From: Falsiroseomonas sp050563535
GTDB lineage: Bacteria > Pseudomonadota > Alphaproteobacteria > Acetobacterales > Acetobacteraceae
DNA length: 64,000 nucleotides
Reading direction: 5' to 3'
NCBI RefSeq assembly: GCF_050563535.1
Contig: NZ_JBNXUO010000026.1
Span: forward strand, 1-64,000
Shown: positions 24,965 through 34,048 of the stretch, in pieces
Numbering within the stretch: position 1 is the first letter of the stretch
Layout: every line of letters starts with the position of its first letter
Position numbers and translations under genes: made by a program
Notes under the pieces: generated by a model
Database searches by the model: none
Seen by the model: only the letters and a program-made list of their open reading frames with translations
Told to the model about the DNA's origin: nothing

Positions 24965-26305
24965 ATGGCCGCCCCCGCACCCCTGATCGACACCGACGAG
25001 GACCCGTCCTTCGCGGACCTCCTCGCCCAGCGCCCGCACCTGGCGGTCCATGCCCATGACGGGCTGACGATGGAGGATGTGCCGCTCGCCCGCATCGCGC
25101 GGGAGGTGGGCACGCCGGCCTGGGTCTATTCCGCCGGCACGCTGCGCCGCCGCTTCCGCGCGCTGCGCGCCGCGCTGGAGGAAGCGCGGCTGCCCTGCGA
25201 CATCCATTTCGCGGTCAAGGCCAACCCCAACCTCGCCGTGCTGAGGACGCTTGCCGCCGAGGGCGCGGGCGCCGACATCGTCTCGGAAGGGGAGCTGCGC
25301 CTGGCGCTGGCGGCCGGCATCGACCCGGCCCATGTCGTCTTCTCCGGCGTCGGCAAGACGATGGACGAGTTGCGCTTCGCCATCGGCCGCGGCGTCGGCC
25401 AGATCAATGCGGAAAGCGCGGAGGAGGTCGCGATGATCTCCGCCGCCGCCACCGCGCTCGGCCGCACCGTCGATGTCGCGCTGCGCGTGAACCCGGACGT
25501 GGATGCCCGCACCCACGCCAAGATCACGACGGGGCGCAGCGAGAACAAGTTCGGCGTCGCCATCGCCGACGCCTCCGCGCTCTATGCCCGCATGTCCGCC
25601 ACGCCGGGGCTCCGCCCGGTCGGCGTCGCGGTGCATATCGGCAGCCAGATCACCGCGGGCATGGCGGCCTATGCCACCGCCTACCGCCACCTCGCCGACC
25701 TCGTGCGGGAGCTGCGCGCGGCGGGCCTGCCGGTGGAGCGGGTGGATTGCGGCGGCGGCCTCGGCATCCCCTACCGGCACGAGCCGGCGCCGAGCCCGGC
25801 GGCGCTGGCCGGCGCCATCCGCACCACGCTCGGCAATCTCGGCGTGCGGCTGATGATGGAGCCCGGGCGCTGGATCTGCGGGCCCGCCGGCGTGCTGCTC
25901 GCCTCCGTCGTGATCGAGAAGCGGACCGCCACGCGCCGCTTCGTCATCCTGGATGCGGCCATGAACGACCTGGTGCGCCCGGCCATGTACGAGGCCTGGC
26001 ACGGCATCGTGCCCGTGGCGCCGGCCGCCTTCGCCGCCGCCACCTCCCCCTGCGACGTGGTCGGACCGGTCTGCGAGACGGGCGACACCTTCGCGCGAAA
26101 CCGTGGCCTTCCCGACCTGGAACCGGGTAGCCTCGTCGCGTTCCTGGATGCAGGGGCGTACGGAGCGGCGATGAGCAGCACCTACAACGCAAGGCCGCTG
26201 GCGGCGGAGGTCCTGGTGGACGGCGCCCGCTTCGCGGTCGTGCGCGCCCGCCAGACGCAGGAGGCGCTGCTGGCCGGGCAGCGCCTGCCGGACTGGATGG
26301 GCTGA
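24965..26305 (+). CDS. lysA: Diaminopimelate decarboxylase
   Basis: A 446-residue PLP enzyme that decarboxylates meso-diaminopimelate to L-lysine. The PLP lysine is Lys85 in HFAVKANPNLAVL. HIGSQIT, the glycine loop DCGGGLGIPY and EPGRWI bind PLP phosphate, and GPVCETGDTF supplies the active-site Cys and Glu from the partner subunit. DAGAYGAAMSSTYNARP is the standard C-terminal motif. It follows argH and the LptM-like gene, and its stop overlaps the next start by one base (TGATG). Confidence 0.97.
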   Translation: MAAPAPLIDTDEDPSFADLLAQRPHLAVHAHDGLTMEDVPLARIAREVGTPAWVYSAGTLRRRFRALRAALEEARLPCDIHFAVKANPNLAVLRTLAAEGAGADIVSEGELRLALAAGIDPAHVVFSGVGKTMDELRFAIGRGVGQINAESAEEVAMISAAATALGRTVDVALRVNPDVDARTHAKITTGRSENKFGVAIADASALYARMSATPGLRPVGVAVHIGSQITAGMAAYATAYRHLADLVRELRAAGLPVERVDCGGGLGIPYRHEPAPSPAALAGAIRTTLGNLGVRLMMEPGRWICGPAGVLLASVVIEKRTATRRFVILDAAMNDLVRPAMYEAWHGIVPVAPAAFAAATSPCDVVGPVCETGDTFARNRGLPDLEPGSLVAFLDAGAYGAAMSSTYNARPLAAEVLVDGARFAVVRARQTQEALLAGQRLPDWMG

Positions 26306-28920
26306 TGCCGCCGGGCGGGACCTTCGAGACCCTCGCCCGCCGCCGCGCCCTCGCGCGGCTCGCCCTGTTCTGGGAACGGCTATGGCCGGCGCTATGGCCG
26401 GCCCTCGGCACCGCCGCCGCCTTCCTGACCGTCGCGCTGCTCGGCCTGCCGCTGCTGCTGCCGGGCTGGGCGCGGGGGCTGTTCGGCCTTCTCTTCCTCG
26501 GCGCCGTCGCCTACGCCGCCTGGCGCGGGGCGCGGCGCCTGGCGCTGCCGACGCCGGATGCCGCCGACCGGCGGCTGGAACAGGCCAGCGGCCTGCCGCA
26601 CCGGCCGCTGGCCGCGCTGGCGGACCGCCCCGCGGCGTCGGACCCCATGGCCCTTGCGGTGTGGGAGGTGCATCGCGCCCGCGCCGCGGCGTCCATCCGG
26701 CGGCTTCGCGTCGGCATCCCCCGGCCGGGGCTGGCGAGGCGCGACCCGATCGCGCTGCGGGCTGCGCTCGGCCTCTCGCTCCTGGCCGCGCTCGTGGTGG
26801 CAGGGCCGGAAGCGCCGGAGAGGCTGCGCCGCGCCGTCATCCCCGCCTTCGCCGCCCCCCTGCCCCCGCCGGCGCTGCGGATCGAGGCCTGGATCACCCC
26901 GCCCGCCTATACCGGCGCGGCGCCCGCCTTCCTCGACCCCGCCGGCGGCGCGGTGTCGGTGCCGCAGGGCAGCCGCCTGCAGGTCTCGCTCTCGGGCGGG
27001 ACCGGCGGCGTGCCGGACCTGCTGCTGGGCGCCGCCGCGACGCCGTTCCGCGCGCTCGACGCCCGTTCCTTCGGGGCGGAGGCGCTGCTCGACCGCGGCG
27101 CGCGGCTGGCGATCCGGCGCGACGGGGCGGAGGTCGCGGCCTGGACGCTTTCGGTCCAGGCGGACCAGCCGCCGGTCGCGGCCTATACCGATGCGCCCGG
27201 CCGCGCGCCGCGCGGGCTCGCCATCCGCATCCCCTGGCGGGTCGAGGATGACTGGGGCGTCGCCTCGCTGGTCGCCGAGATCCGGCTGAAGGCCCGCCCC
27301 GACGCCCCGCCGCATGTGATCGAGATCGGCCTGCCCGCCGGCCAGCCGCGGCAGGCGCGCGGCGTGGTGGGGCCCGACCTTTCCGCCCATCCCTGGGCGG
27401 GGCTCGAGGTGGAGGTCACGCTGCTGGCCCGCGACGGGGCGGAACAGGAAGGCCGGTCCGAGGCCGCGGCGCTGACCCTGCCCGAGCGCAGCTTCACCCA
27501 CCCGGTCGCGCAGGCGCTGATCGCGCTCCGCAAGGCGCTCTCGCTCGACCCCTCCGCGCGGGCCGAGGCGCGGCGGGAACTCGACCGGCTGGCCAATGCG
27601 CCCGACGCCTTCGAACACGACGCGACCACTTATCTCGCGCTCCGCAGCGCCCGCCACCGCCTGACCCGCGACCGTCGCCCCGAGGCGGTGACGGAAGCGC
27701 AGGAGATCATGTGGGAGACGGCGCTCGCGCTCGAGGAAGGCCGGGCGGAGCGCACCGCCCGCGCCCTGGCCCAGGCGCGCGAGGCCCTGCGCGAGGCGCT
27801 GGAACAGGCGAACCGCGAACAGCAGGAAGGCCGCCAGCAGACCGAGGCGCAGCGGAGCGAGACGGAGCGCCGCATCCAGGAGCTGCGCGACGCCATCCGC
27901 CGCCATCTGGAGGCCCTGGCCGAACGGCTCCAGCGGGAGAATGCGGAGGCGATGCCCTTCGACCCGCAGAACCGCCTGATGGACCGGCGGGAGCTGGACC
28001 GCCGCACCGACCGCATGCGGGAGGCCAACCGCCAGGACCGCACCCAGGACGCCCAGCGCGAACTGGCGGAGCTGGAGGAGATGCTGCGCGCGCTGGAGGA
28101 AGGCCGCACCGCCCGCAACGAGGAACAGGACCGCCAGCGCCAGCGCCGCGAACGCGGCCAGCAGCAGATGGGCGTGGTGCAGGACATGGTCCGCCGCCAG
28201 ACCGAGATGCTCGATTCCGGCCACCGCCGCGCCGAGGCCGAGACGCAGCGGCGCGACGCCGAACGGCGCAGCCAGCAGCAGCTCAACCGCTTCCCCTGGA
28301 CCCAGTCGCCGCAGCTGCAGAACCAGCAGCAGCAGTTGCAGCAGCAGCGCGAGGGGGCCGAGGCGCAGGCGCGCGAGCAGGCGGGGCGCGAGGCCCGCAC
28401 CCAGCGCGCGCTGCGCCGGGCGCTGGGCGAGGTGATGCAGCAGTTCGGCGACCTGACCGGCGAGGTCCCGCCCCAGCTCGGCCGTGCCGACCAGGCGATG
28501 CGAGAGGCGCAGGACGCGCTGTCCGAAAGCCGCGACGCGCGGGAGGCGCAGCAGCGCGCCATCCGCGAGTTGCAGGAAGGCAGCCGCCAGATGGCGCAGC
28601 AGATGCAGCGCCAGTTCGGCCAGCAGCAGGGCGAGGGCGAGGAGGAAGGCGACGAGGCCGGGGAGATGATGGGTGAGGGCGAGGGCCAGGGCGAAGGCCA
28701 GGACCAGGCGCAGGACCAGGGCCCCGGCCGCGACCCGCTCGGCCGCCGCACGCGCGAGGCGCCCGGCGCGCAGGATGCCGGCAGCGACACCCGCGTCCCC
28801 GACGAGGCCGAGCTGCTCCGCACCCGGCGGCTCCAGGAGGAACTCCGCAAGCGCGGCGCCGAACGCGGCCGCCCGCAGGAGGAGCTGGACTACATCGACC
28901 GGCTGCTGCGGCGCTTCTGA
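26305..28920 (+). CDS. DUF4175 / TIGR02302-family large membrane protein
   Basis: An 871-residue protein typical of alphaproteobacteria and encoded just after lysA. Two close transmembrane helices lie at about 27-75, a predicted beta-rich region at about 180-400, and then a long Gln/Glu/Arg-rich coiled-coil segment (about 450-790) with many QQ, REAQ and ERR repeats. A Gly/Glu/Asp-rich stretch (about 770-815) precedes the C-terminal LDYIDRLLRRF. It is probably anchored in the inner membrane with a large domain on one side. Function is unknown; an envelope role is plausible from context. The start overlaps lysA and the stop overlaps the MOSC gene, each by one base. Confidence 0.85.
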   Translation: MPPGGTFETLARRRALARLALFWERLWPALWPALGTAAAFLTVALLGLPLLLPGWARGLFGLLFLGAVAYAAWRGARRLALPTPDAADRRLEQASGLPHRPLAALADRPAASDPMALAVWEVHRARAAASIRRLRVGIPRPGLARRDPIALRAALGLSLLAALVVAGPEAPERLRRAVIPAFAAPLPPPALRIEAWITPPAYTGAAPAFLDPAGGAVSVPQGSRLQVSLSGGTGGVPDLLLGAAATPFRALDARSFGAEALLDRGARLAIRRDGAEVAAWTLSVQADQPPVAAYTDAPGRAPRGLAIRIPWRVEDDWGVASLVAEIRLKARPDAPPHVIEIGLPAGQPRQARGVVGPDLSAHPWAGLEVEVTLLARDGAEQEGRSEAAALTLPERSFTHPVAQALIALRKALSLDPSARAEARRELDRLANAPDAFEHDATTYLALRSARHRLTRDRRPEAVTEAQEIMWETALALEEGRAERTARALAQAREALREALEQANREQQEGRQQTEAQRSETERRIQELRDAIRRHLEALAERLQRENAEAMPFDPQNRLMDRRELDRRTDRMREANRQDRTQDAQRELAELEEMLRALEEGRTARNEEQDRQRQRRERGQQQMGVVQDMVRRQTEMLDSGHRRAEAETQRRDAERRSQQQLNRFPWTQSPQLQNQQQQLQQQREGAEAQAREQAGREARTQRALRRALGEVMQQFGDLTGEVPPQLGRADQAMREAQDALSESRDAREAQQRAIRELQEGSRQMAQQMQRQFGQQQGEGEEEGDEAGEMMGEGEGQGEGQDQAQDQGPGRDPLGRRTREAPGAQDAGSDTRVPDEAELLRTRRLQEELRKRGAERGRPQEELDYIDRLLRRF

Positions 28921-29495
28921 TGGAGGCCGCGCCGGGGCAGGACGCGCCGATGGCCGGCGGCGTGGTGGCGGCGGTGGCGCGCGATGCGTCGCACCGGTTC
29001 AGCAAGCAGCCGCAGCGCGCCATCCGGCTGATCCCGGGGCTTGGCGTCGAGGGCGATGCCCATGCGGGGGTGACGGTGAAGCACCGGTCCCGCGTGGCGC
29101 GCGACCCGACGGCGCCGAACCTGCGGCAGGTCCACCTGATCCATGCGGAGCTGTTCGGGGAGCTGGCGGCGGCGGGGTTCGAGGTCGGGCCGGCCGCGCT
29201 CGGCGAGAACATCACGACGCGGGGGATCGACCTGCTCGGCCTGCCGCGCGGGGCGCGGCTGCTGATCGGGGAGACGGCGGTGGTGGAGGTGACGGGGCTG
29301 CGGAACCCCTGCATCCAGATCGACCGCTTCCGCCCCGGGCTGATGGCCGCGACGCTGGGGCGCGACGCGACGGGCGGGCTGGTCCGCAAGACCGGGGTGA
29401 TGGGCATCGTCCTGGCGGGCGGGGAAGTGCGCGCGGGCGACGCGATCGCGGTGGAGATGCCGGAAGGCGCGCGGGTGCCGATGGGCGTGGTGTAG
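28920..29495 (+). CDS. MOSC-domain protein
   Basis: A 191-residue MOSC-domain protein. The MOSC fold is shared with molybdenum-cofactor sulfurases and YiiM-like reductases and handles sulfur on Moco. Typical segments are GLGVEGDAHAG near the N-terminus, RQVHLIHAEL, GENITTRGIDLLGLPRGARL and VTGLRNPCIQIDRF, whose Cys is the expected conserved cysteine. ATG at 28920 overlaps the previous stop; an in-frame ATG at 28950 also fits. The gene is tail-to-tail with the permease at 29502, only 6 bases apart. Confidence 0.9.
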   Translation: MEAAPGQDAPMAGGVVAAVARDASHRFSKQPQRAIRLIPGLGVEGDAHAGVTVKHRSRVARDPTAPNLRQVHLIHAELFGELAAAGFEVGPAALGENITTRGIDLLGLPRGARLLIGETAVVEVTGLRNPCIQIDRFRPGLMAATLGRDATGGLVRKTGVMGIVLAGGEVRAGDAIAVEMPEGARVPMGVV

Positions 29496-29501
29496 CGCGG
29501 C

Positions 29502-30314
29502 CTACTTCCCCACCTTCGCCAGCACCTCCGCGCGCAGGAAGCGCTCGACCAGCAGCATGAACAGCACGCTCGGCACCAGCAGGATCAGCGCGGTGATGGC
29601 GGCAACCTGCATGTTGCCGCCGGCCGCCGCGCTGAACAGCAGCAGCGGCAGGGTGCGGACCTCCGGCGCGCCGACGAAGTAGCTGGCGGTGAATTCGTCG
29701 AGCGATTCCAGGAAGACGAAGACCGCGCTGGCCGCGATGCCCGGCGCGGCGAGCGGCAGGGTGACGGTGCGGAAGGCGGTCAGCGCGCCCGCGCCGATGT
29801 TGCGGGCGGCGAGTTCGAGGTCGTCGTCGATGGCGGAGAAGGCGGCCGTCGCGATCCAGATGGAATAGACCAGCCCGTGCGCCGCATGCACCAGCACCAC
29901 GCCGGCCACCGTGCCGTTGAGGTCGAGGCCGAAGAAGATGCGGGCGATGTTGATGTAGACCGGCAGGTTCGGGAAGGCCTGCGGCAGCAGGAACAGCAGC
30001 AGGATGGCCGCCCGGAAGCGCAGCCGCGCCTTGGCCAGCGCCCAGGCCGCGGGGACCGAGACGGCAAGGCACAGCACGGTGGTCAGCGCCGCGATCCAGA
30101 TGGACAGCCACAGGCTTTCCATCGCCTGGCCTTCCGGCCGGAACACCCGTTCCCAGAAGCGGAAGCCGTACTGGCTGGGCAGGCGGTTCGGCCAGAACCA
30201 GGCTTCCGCCACGCTCCACAGCAGCAGGTTCGCCAGCGGCCCGAAGACGAAGAAGGCGAAGGCGCCGAGCAGCAGGCCGCGCGGCAGCCACCACAGCACA
30301 GCGGCGCGGGTCAC
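29502..30314 (-). CDS. ABC permease, second membrane subunit (PotC/YnjC type)
   Basis: A 270-residue permease with about six transmembrane helices, starting LPRGLLLGAFAFFVFGPLAN. The EAA loop is DDLELAARNIGAGALTAFRT near residue 175. The start is GTG at 30314, overlapping the stop of the upstream permease (GTGA); the frame is open further upstream, but the extra residues are of poor character. It pairs with the gene at 30311 in an importer of the polyamine/iron/thiamine class. It ends 6 bases from the convergent MOSC gene with no space for a conventional terminator. Confidence 0.9.
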   Translation of the reverse strand: MTRAAVLWWLPRGLLLGAFAFFVFGPLANLLLWSVAEAWFWPNRLPSQYGFRFWERVFRPEGQAMESLWLSIWIAALTTVLCLAVSVPAAWALAKARLRFRAAILLLFLLPQAFPNLPVYINIARIFFGLDLNGTVAGVVLVHAAHGLVYSIWIATAAFSAIDDDLELAARNIGAGALTAFRTVTLPLAAPGIAASAVFVFLESLDEFTASYFVGAPEVRTLPLLLFSAAAGGNMQVAAITALILLVPSVLFMLLVERFLRAEVLAKVGK

Positions 30315-31132
30315 GCGCCCCGCTCCCTCGCGGCCTGGCGCAGCCAGCCCCAGGCGACGAGGCCGGTGACCATGCAGGAGATGAGCCCGAGCGCGTTGGC
30401 CGTGCCGTAGTCGCCGAGCGAGTTGATGCGCCACGCCATCGCCACCGTCAGCATGGTGGGCGACTGGCCGCTGATCATGATCGGCACGGACAGCACCGAC
30501 ATCATGGTGACGAAGGACAGCACCAGCGCCACCATGATGTTGCGCGCCACCTGCGGGATGACGATGCCGGCCAGGATGCGCGCCCGCCCCGCGCCCATGT
30601 TCTGCGCCGCCTCGATCCCCGCGCGGTCCAGCGCGGCCATCGCGCCCGCGACCAGCAGCGTCGCGAAGGGAAGCTGCTTCCAGACGAAGGTGATGACGAT
30701 GCCGCGCCAGTCCAGGAAGCTCTGCGCCCAGTCCTGCGGCATCAGGCCGATCCAGACCAGCGTGTTGTTCATCAGCCCGTTCTGGCCGATGAAGCCGCGC
30801 ATCGCCTGCGCCGCCACGATGAAGGGGATGAACAGCGGCCAGCGGTACATCGCGCCCAGCACCCGCACCGCCGCGCGCGACCGCCCGAGAGTGAGGTAGC
30901 CGCCGATCAGCACCGCGCCGAGCCCGGTCAGCGCGGTGGAGGCGGTGACGATGACCAGCGTGAACAGCAGGTCGGTGCGGTACAGCTCCGCCGCGCGCCG
31001 CAGGTTCGCCAGCGTCGGCCCGTCCGGCCCCTCGAAGGCGCCGAGCACGGAAAGGCCGAGCGGCAGCAGGAAGAAGGCGCCCACGACGAACAGCGCGGGC
31101 GCCAGCAGCAGGTAGGGGAACAGGCGGGTCAC
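30311..31132 (-). CDS. ABC permease, first membrane subunit (PotB type)
   Basis: A 273-residue inner-membrane permease with six predicted helices, the first at about 5-28 (PYLLLAPALFVVGAFFLLPL). The EAA-type loop is DRAGIEAAQNMGAGRARILA. The start is GTG at 31132. It lies 19 bases after the binding-protein gene, and its stop overlaps the start of the second permease. The fold belongs to the polyamine/Fe(III) importer class (PotB/FbpB relatives); the actual solute is not evident. Confidence 0.9.
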   Translation of the reverse strand: MTRLFPYLLLAPALFVVGAFFLLPLGLSVLGAFEGPDGPTLANLRRAAELYRTDLLFTLVIVTASTALTGLGAVLIGGYLTLGRSRAAVRVLGAMYRWPLFIPFIVAAQAMRGFIGQNGLMNNTLVWIGLMPQDWAQSFLDWRGIVITFVWKQLPFATLLVAGAMAALDRAGIEAAQNMGAGRARILAGIVIPQVARNIMVALVLSFVTMMSVLSVPIMISGQSPTMLTVAMAWRINSLGDYGTANALGLISCMVTGLVAWGWLRQAARERGA

Positions 31133-31151
31133 GCGCCCGCCTCCGCCAGCC

Positions 31152-32303
31152 TCAATTCAGCACCACCCTCTCATACGCCTCCTGGATGGCGCGCATGAAA
31201 TCGGCCTGCGGCATCGGCCGCGCGCCGCGCGCCAGCTGGTCCGGGCCCACGTCGCGGAACAGGCGGTTCCAGGTCTGCTGGTCCAGGTGCTGCTGGACAT
31301 GCTGCGCGTCGATGCCGGGCAGCCAGTTGAAGCGGCGCACGATGCCCTCGGCCTGCACCGGCGGGCTGGTGGCGAGTTCGATGAAGCGGCGCGCCACGTC
31401 GGCATTCGCGGCGCGGGCGGGGATGACGTAGTACATCGGCTGGCCGGGCAGCCCGGTCTCCGGCAGCACCAGGCGCAGGTTGGGCGAGAGCCGGCCTTCC
31501 GCCTGCCAGGTGTAGAACATGTCCATCCAGACCGGGCCCATGTCGATCTCGCCGCGGTTCAGCGCATCGAGCGTGCCGGCATTGCCCGGGGTGATGGTGA
31601 CGTTGCGGTTGAACTCCCGCAGGCGCTGGAGGGCGGGGGTCAGGGCGCCGATCGCCTCGGCGTCGAAGGGTCCCTCGATCAGGCGCCTCTGATCGGGGCC
31701 GAAGGCGTAGGCCCAGCCGAACACGAAGCCGACGCCCGACATGCCGCCGCGGATGCCGTTGTAGCCGAAGCGGCGGGGGTTCTGCCGCGCCCACTGTTCC
31801 AGCGCCTCGAAGCTGGCGGGCGGGTTCTGCACGCGGGCGGGGTTGTAGGCGATGGCCACCTGGCTGTTGAACATCGGCATCACGAAGCCGTCGACGTTCT
31901 GGCCGAGCGCGTTGCGCGTCACCGCGCTGGTGGCCAGGTTCCCGGTCGCCGCCTGGTCGCGGAAGCGCGCCAGCAGGCCTTCCGCCACCATGCGCCCGGC
32001 CATGGTCTGGTGGACCACCGCGACATCCACGTCCACGCTGCCGCTGCCGGCGCGGCGCTGCGCCTCCAGCCTTTCCCAGATGCGCTGGCTGCCGGCGTCG
32101 CCCGGGCCGGTGCCGATGGCGCGCACCGTCACGCCCGGGTTCTGCCGGGTGAAGAGCGGGCCGAGATAGTCGGTGACGTAGTCCACCATGTTCTGGTCGC
32201 CCGCGGTCAGCACGTTGAGCGTGACGCGCCCCTGCGCGGCGGCGGGAAGGACGGGCGCCGCGGCGATGGCGGCGGTGCCCAGCAGGATGTGGCGACGATG
32301 CAT
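31152..32303 (-). CDS. ABC transporter periplasmic binding protein (PotD/YnjB-like class)
   Basis: A 383-residue binding protein for the importer encoded downstream. The signal peptide is at 1-24 (RRHILLGTAAIAAAPVLPAAAQG). The mature part starts VTLNVLTAGDQNMVDYVTDY, and later segments such as GPVWMDMFYTW and MYYVIPARAANADVARRF are typical of family-1/PotD-like receptors. It lies 30 bases after the ATPase gene and 19 bases before the first permease, on the same strand. The ligand is not identifiable; a small cation or organic anion is possible. Confidence 0.88.
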   Translation of the reverse strand: MHRRHILLGTAAIAAAPVLPAAAQGRVTLNVLTAGDQNMVDYVTDYLGPLFTRQNPGVTVRAIGTGPGDAGSQRIWERLEAQRRAGSGSVDVDVAVVHQTMAGRMVAEGLLARFRDQAATGNLATSAVTRNALGQNVDGFVMPMFNSQVAIAYNPARVQNPPASFEALEQWARQNPRRFGYNGIRGGMSGVGFVFGWAYAFGPDQRRLIEGPFDAEAIGALTPALQRLREFNRNVTITPGNAGTLDALNRGEIDMGPVWMDMFYTWQAEGRLSPNLRLVLPETGLPGQPMYYVIPARAANADVARRFIELATSPPVQAEGIVRRFNWLPGIDAQHVQQHLDQQTWNRLFRDVGPDQLARGARPMPQADFMRAIQEAYERVVLN

Positions 32304-32333
32304 GGCGGTGCCTCCTCGGGTTGCTTCTTCCGG

Positions 32334-33449
32334 CTAGCCTGCGGTGGTTTCGGCCGTGTGACGGGCCGGCGTCGGTCCGGTGTCGGCGAACAGGTGCGCG
32401 GCCGCGGCGGGAATGCCGAGCCGCACGGGCTGGCCCGGCGCGATGCGGTCCGGCGCATCCACCAGCACCTCCTCCGCGCCCACGCGGATGGCGGCGCGCC
32501 AGCGACCGCCGGGATAGGCCGAATGGGCGACGGTGCCGCGGAAGACCAGGCCGTGCAGCGATTCGCCCTCGGCCAGGATGCGCCCTTCCTCCGGCCGGAA
32601 CAGCACCCGGGCCGGGCCGGCGGGCGGGGCGCGGGCCGGGTCGGCGCGCATCGGCGCTTCCCCTTCCGACCCCTGGGCCAGCGCGCCGGGCAGCATCCGC
32701 AGCGACAGGCGGTTGGTGGCGCCGAGGAAGTCGGCGACATAGGCATTGGCCGGCCGCGCCCACAGTTCCTCCGGCGGGCCCGCCTGCGCGATGCGCCCAC
32801 CTTCGAGGATGACGATGCGGTCCGCCATGATCATCGCCTCCTCCCGGTCATGGGTCACATGGATGGCGGTGATGCCGAGCGCCTGCTGCAGCGCGCGCAG
32901 CTCGTGCCGCACGCCTTCCCGCACGCGGGCGTCGAGGTTCGACATCGGCTCGTCCAGCAGCAGGATCTCCGGGTCCACCGCCAGCGCGCGGCCGAGCGCG
33001 ACACGCTGCCGCTGCCCGCCGGACAGCTGCGCGGGCAGCCGCGCGCCGAGCCCCTCCAGCCGCAGCAGGCGCAGCATCTCCTCGACGCGGGCGGCGATGC
33101 GCGCCCTGTCCCAGCCGCGCACGGACAGGCCGTAGCCGATGGTCCTCGCCACGCTCATGTGCGGCCAGAGCGCGTAGCTCTGGAACACCATCGCGGCGCC
33201 GCGCCGTTCGGGGGGTTCGCGCGTGATGTCGCGCCCGCCGGCCAGAACCCGCCCGCCCGATGGCTGCACGAAGCCCGCGACGGCGCGCAGCAGCGTGGTC
33301 TTGCCGCAGCCCGAGGGGCCGAGGAGGGCGACGAATTCCCCCGCCTCCACCGAGAGCGAGACGCCGTGCAGGACCGGGTCGCGGCCATAGGCCACCTCCA
33401 GCCCCTCCACCGCCAGCGGCACGCCCCGCCTTGTCCGTTGCGCTTCCAT
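32334..33449 (-). CDS. ABC transporter ATPase (PotA/FbpC class)
   Basis: A 371-residue ATPase with Walker A GPSGCGKTT (about 44-52), Q-loop FQSYALWPHM, signature LSGGQRQRVALGRAL, Walker B ILLLDEPMSNLDARV and switch His in IHVTHDREEAM. After about residue 245 there is a TOBE domain (VLFRPEEGRILAEGESL). It is the first gene of the importer operon, 13 bases after the metallophosphoesterase gene. The domain layout fits polyamine, iron(III) or thiamine importers. Confidence 0.93.
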   Translation of the reverse strand: MEAQRTRRGVPLAVEGLEVAYGRDPVLHGVSLSVEAGEFVALLGPSGCGKTTLLRAVAGFVQPSGGRVLAGGRDITREPPERRGAAMVFQSYALWPHMSVARTIGYGLSVRGWDRARIAARVEEMLRLLRLEGLGARLPAQLSGGQRQRVALGRALAVDPEILLLDEPMSNLDARVREGVRHELRALQQALGITAIHVTHDREEAMIMADRIVILEGGRIAQAGPPEELWARPANAYVADFLGATNRLSLRMLPGALAQGSEGEAPMRADPARAPPAGPARVLFRPEEGRILAEGESLHGLVFRGTVAHSAYPGGRWRAAIRVGAEEVLVDAPDRIAPGQPVRLGIPAAAAHLFADTGPTPARHTAETTAG

Positions 33450-33462
33450 CCCGCCGCCGAGG

Positions 33463-33993
33463 CTAGCGCGCCGCCCCGCGCGCCGCCAGCGCGCCGCGCC
33501 GCCCGGGCGGAAAGAGCTCGCCGAGCGTCACCGGGCGGAAGTCCCGCGCATCCACGCCCACATCCGCCTGCCGCGGCAGCGGCGCCAGGCGGCCATGGCT
33601 GTGGCCGTGCAGGTCCAGCCAGCCGCGATGCATGTTGCGCCAGCTTCGGAAGGCGTAGTGGCACAGCACGAGGTGCCGGCCCTCCACCTCGATCTCGGCA
33701 TAGGGCTGCACGCTGGCCCAGGCGGCGAGCGTGGTGGTCGCCGGCGGGTCGTTGTTGCCGGCGACCAGGTGCTTGCGCCCGTTCAGCCGGCCGAGAAGCT
33801 CGGCCAGCGCGGCCGGCTTCACCCCGACCGCGACGTCGCCGAGGTGCCAGACCTCGTCCCGCGGGCCGACCACGGCGTTCCAGCGCGCCTCCATCGCCGC
33901 GTCCATCTCCGCCACCGTGGCGAAGGGCCGGCGGTAGAGGCCGCGCGCCCCGGCATGGCCGAAATGCGTGTCGCTGGTGAAGAAGACGGTCAG
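33463..33993 (-). CDS. Calcineurin-like metallophosphoesterase with apparent CTG start
   Basis: A protein of about 176 residues. Metal-binding motifs appear in order: SDTHFGH (about 7-13), GDVAVG (HLGDVAVG), GNND (VAGNNDPP), CHY and HGHSHG. The first motif lies upstream of the only nearby conventional start, a GTG at 33915 that would remove SDTHFGH and destroy the active site. The frame runs back to CTG at 33993, with GGAGG 4 bases before it and no in-frame ATG, GTG or TTG nearby, so I propose initiation at CTG. The substrate is unknown; small members of this family act on cyclic or linear nucleotides. Confidence 0.8.
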   Translation of the reverse strand: MTVFFTSDTHFGHAGARGLYRRPFATVAEMDAAMEARWNAVVGPRDEVWHLGDVAVGVKPAALAELLGRLNGRKHLVAGNNDPPATTTLAAWASVQPYAEIEVEGRHLVLCHYAFRSWRNMHRGWLDLHGHSHGRLAPLPRQADVGVDARDFRPVTLGELFPPGRRGALAARGAAR

Positions 33994-34048
33994 CCTGCCT
34001 CCGGGGGTGGCGGGGTTGCGGGCAGCATGCCACGGGCCGCCGGCACGG

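Noticed and set aside
22781..26002. A 1073-codon minus-strand open frame
   Set aside because: Only its last 199 codons (22781-23377) are the real TlpA-like gene; the rest is antisense to argH, the LptM-like gene and lysA and has the Arg/Gly/His-rich composition of GC-driven shadow frames.
33463..33915. Metallophosphoesterase starting at the GTG at 33915
   Set aside because: This would delete the SDTHFGH metal-binding motif encoded just upstream in the same frame.
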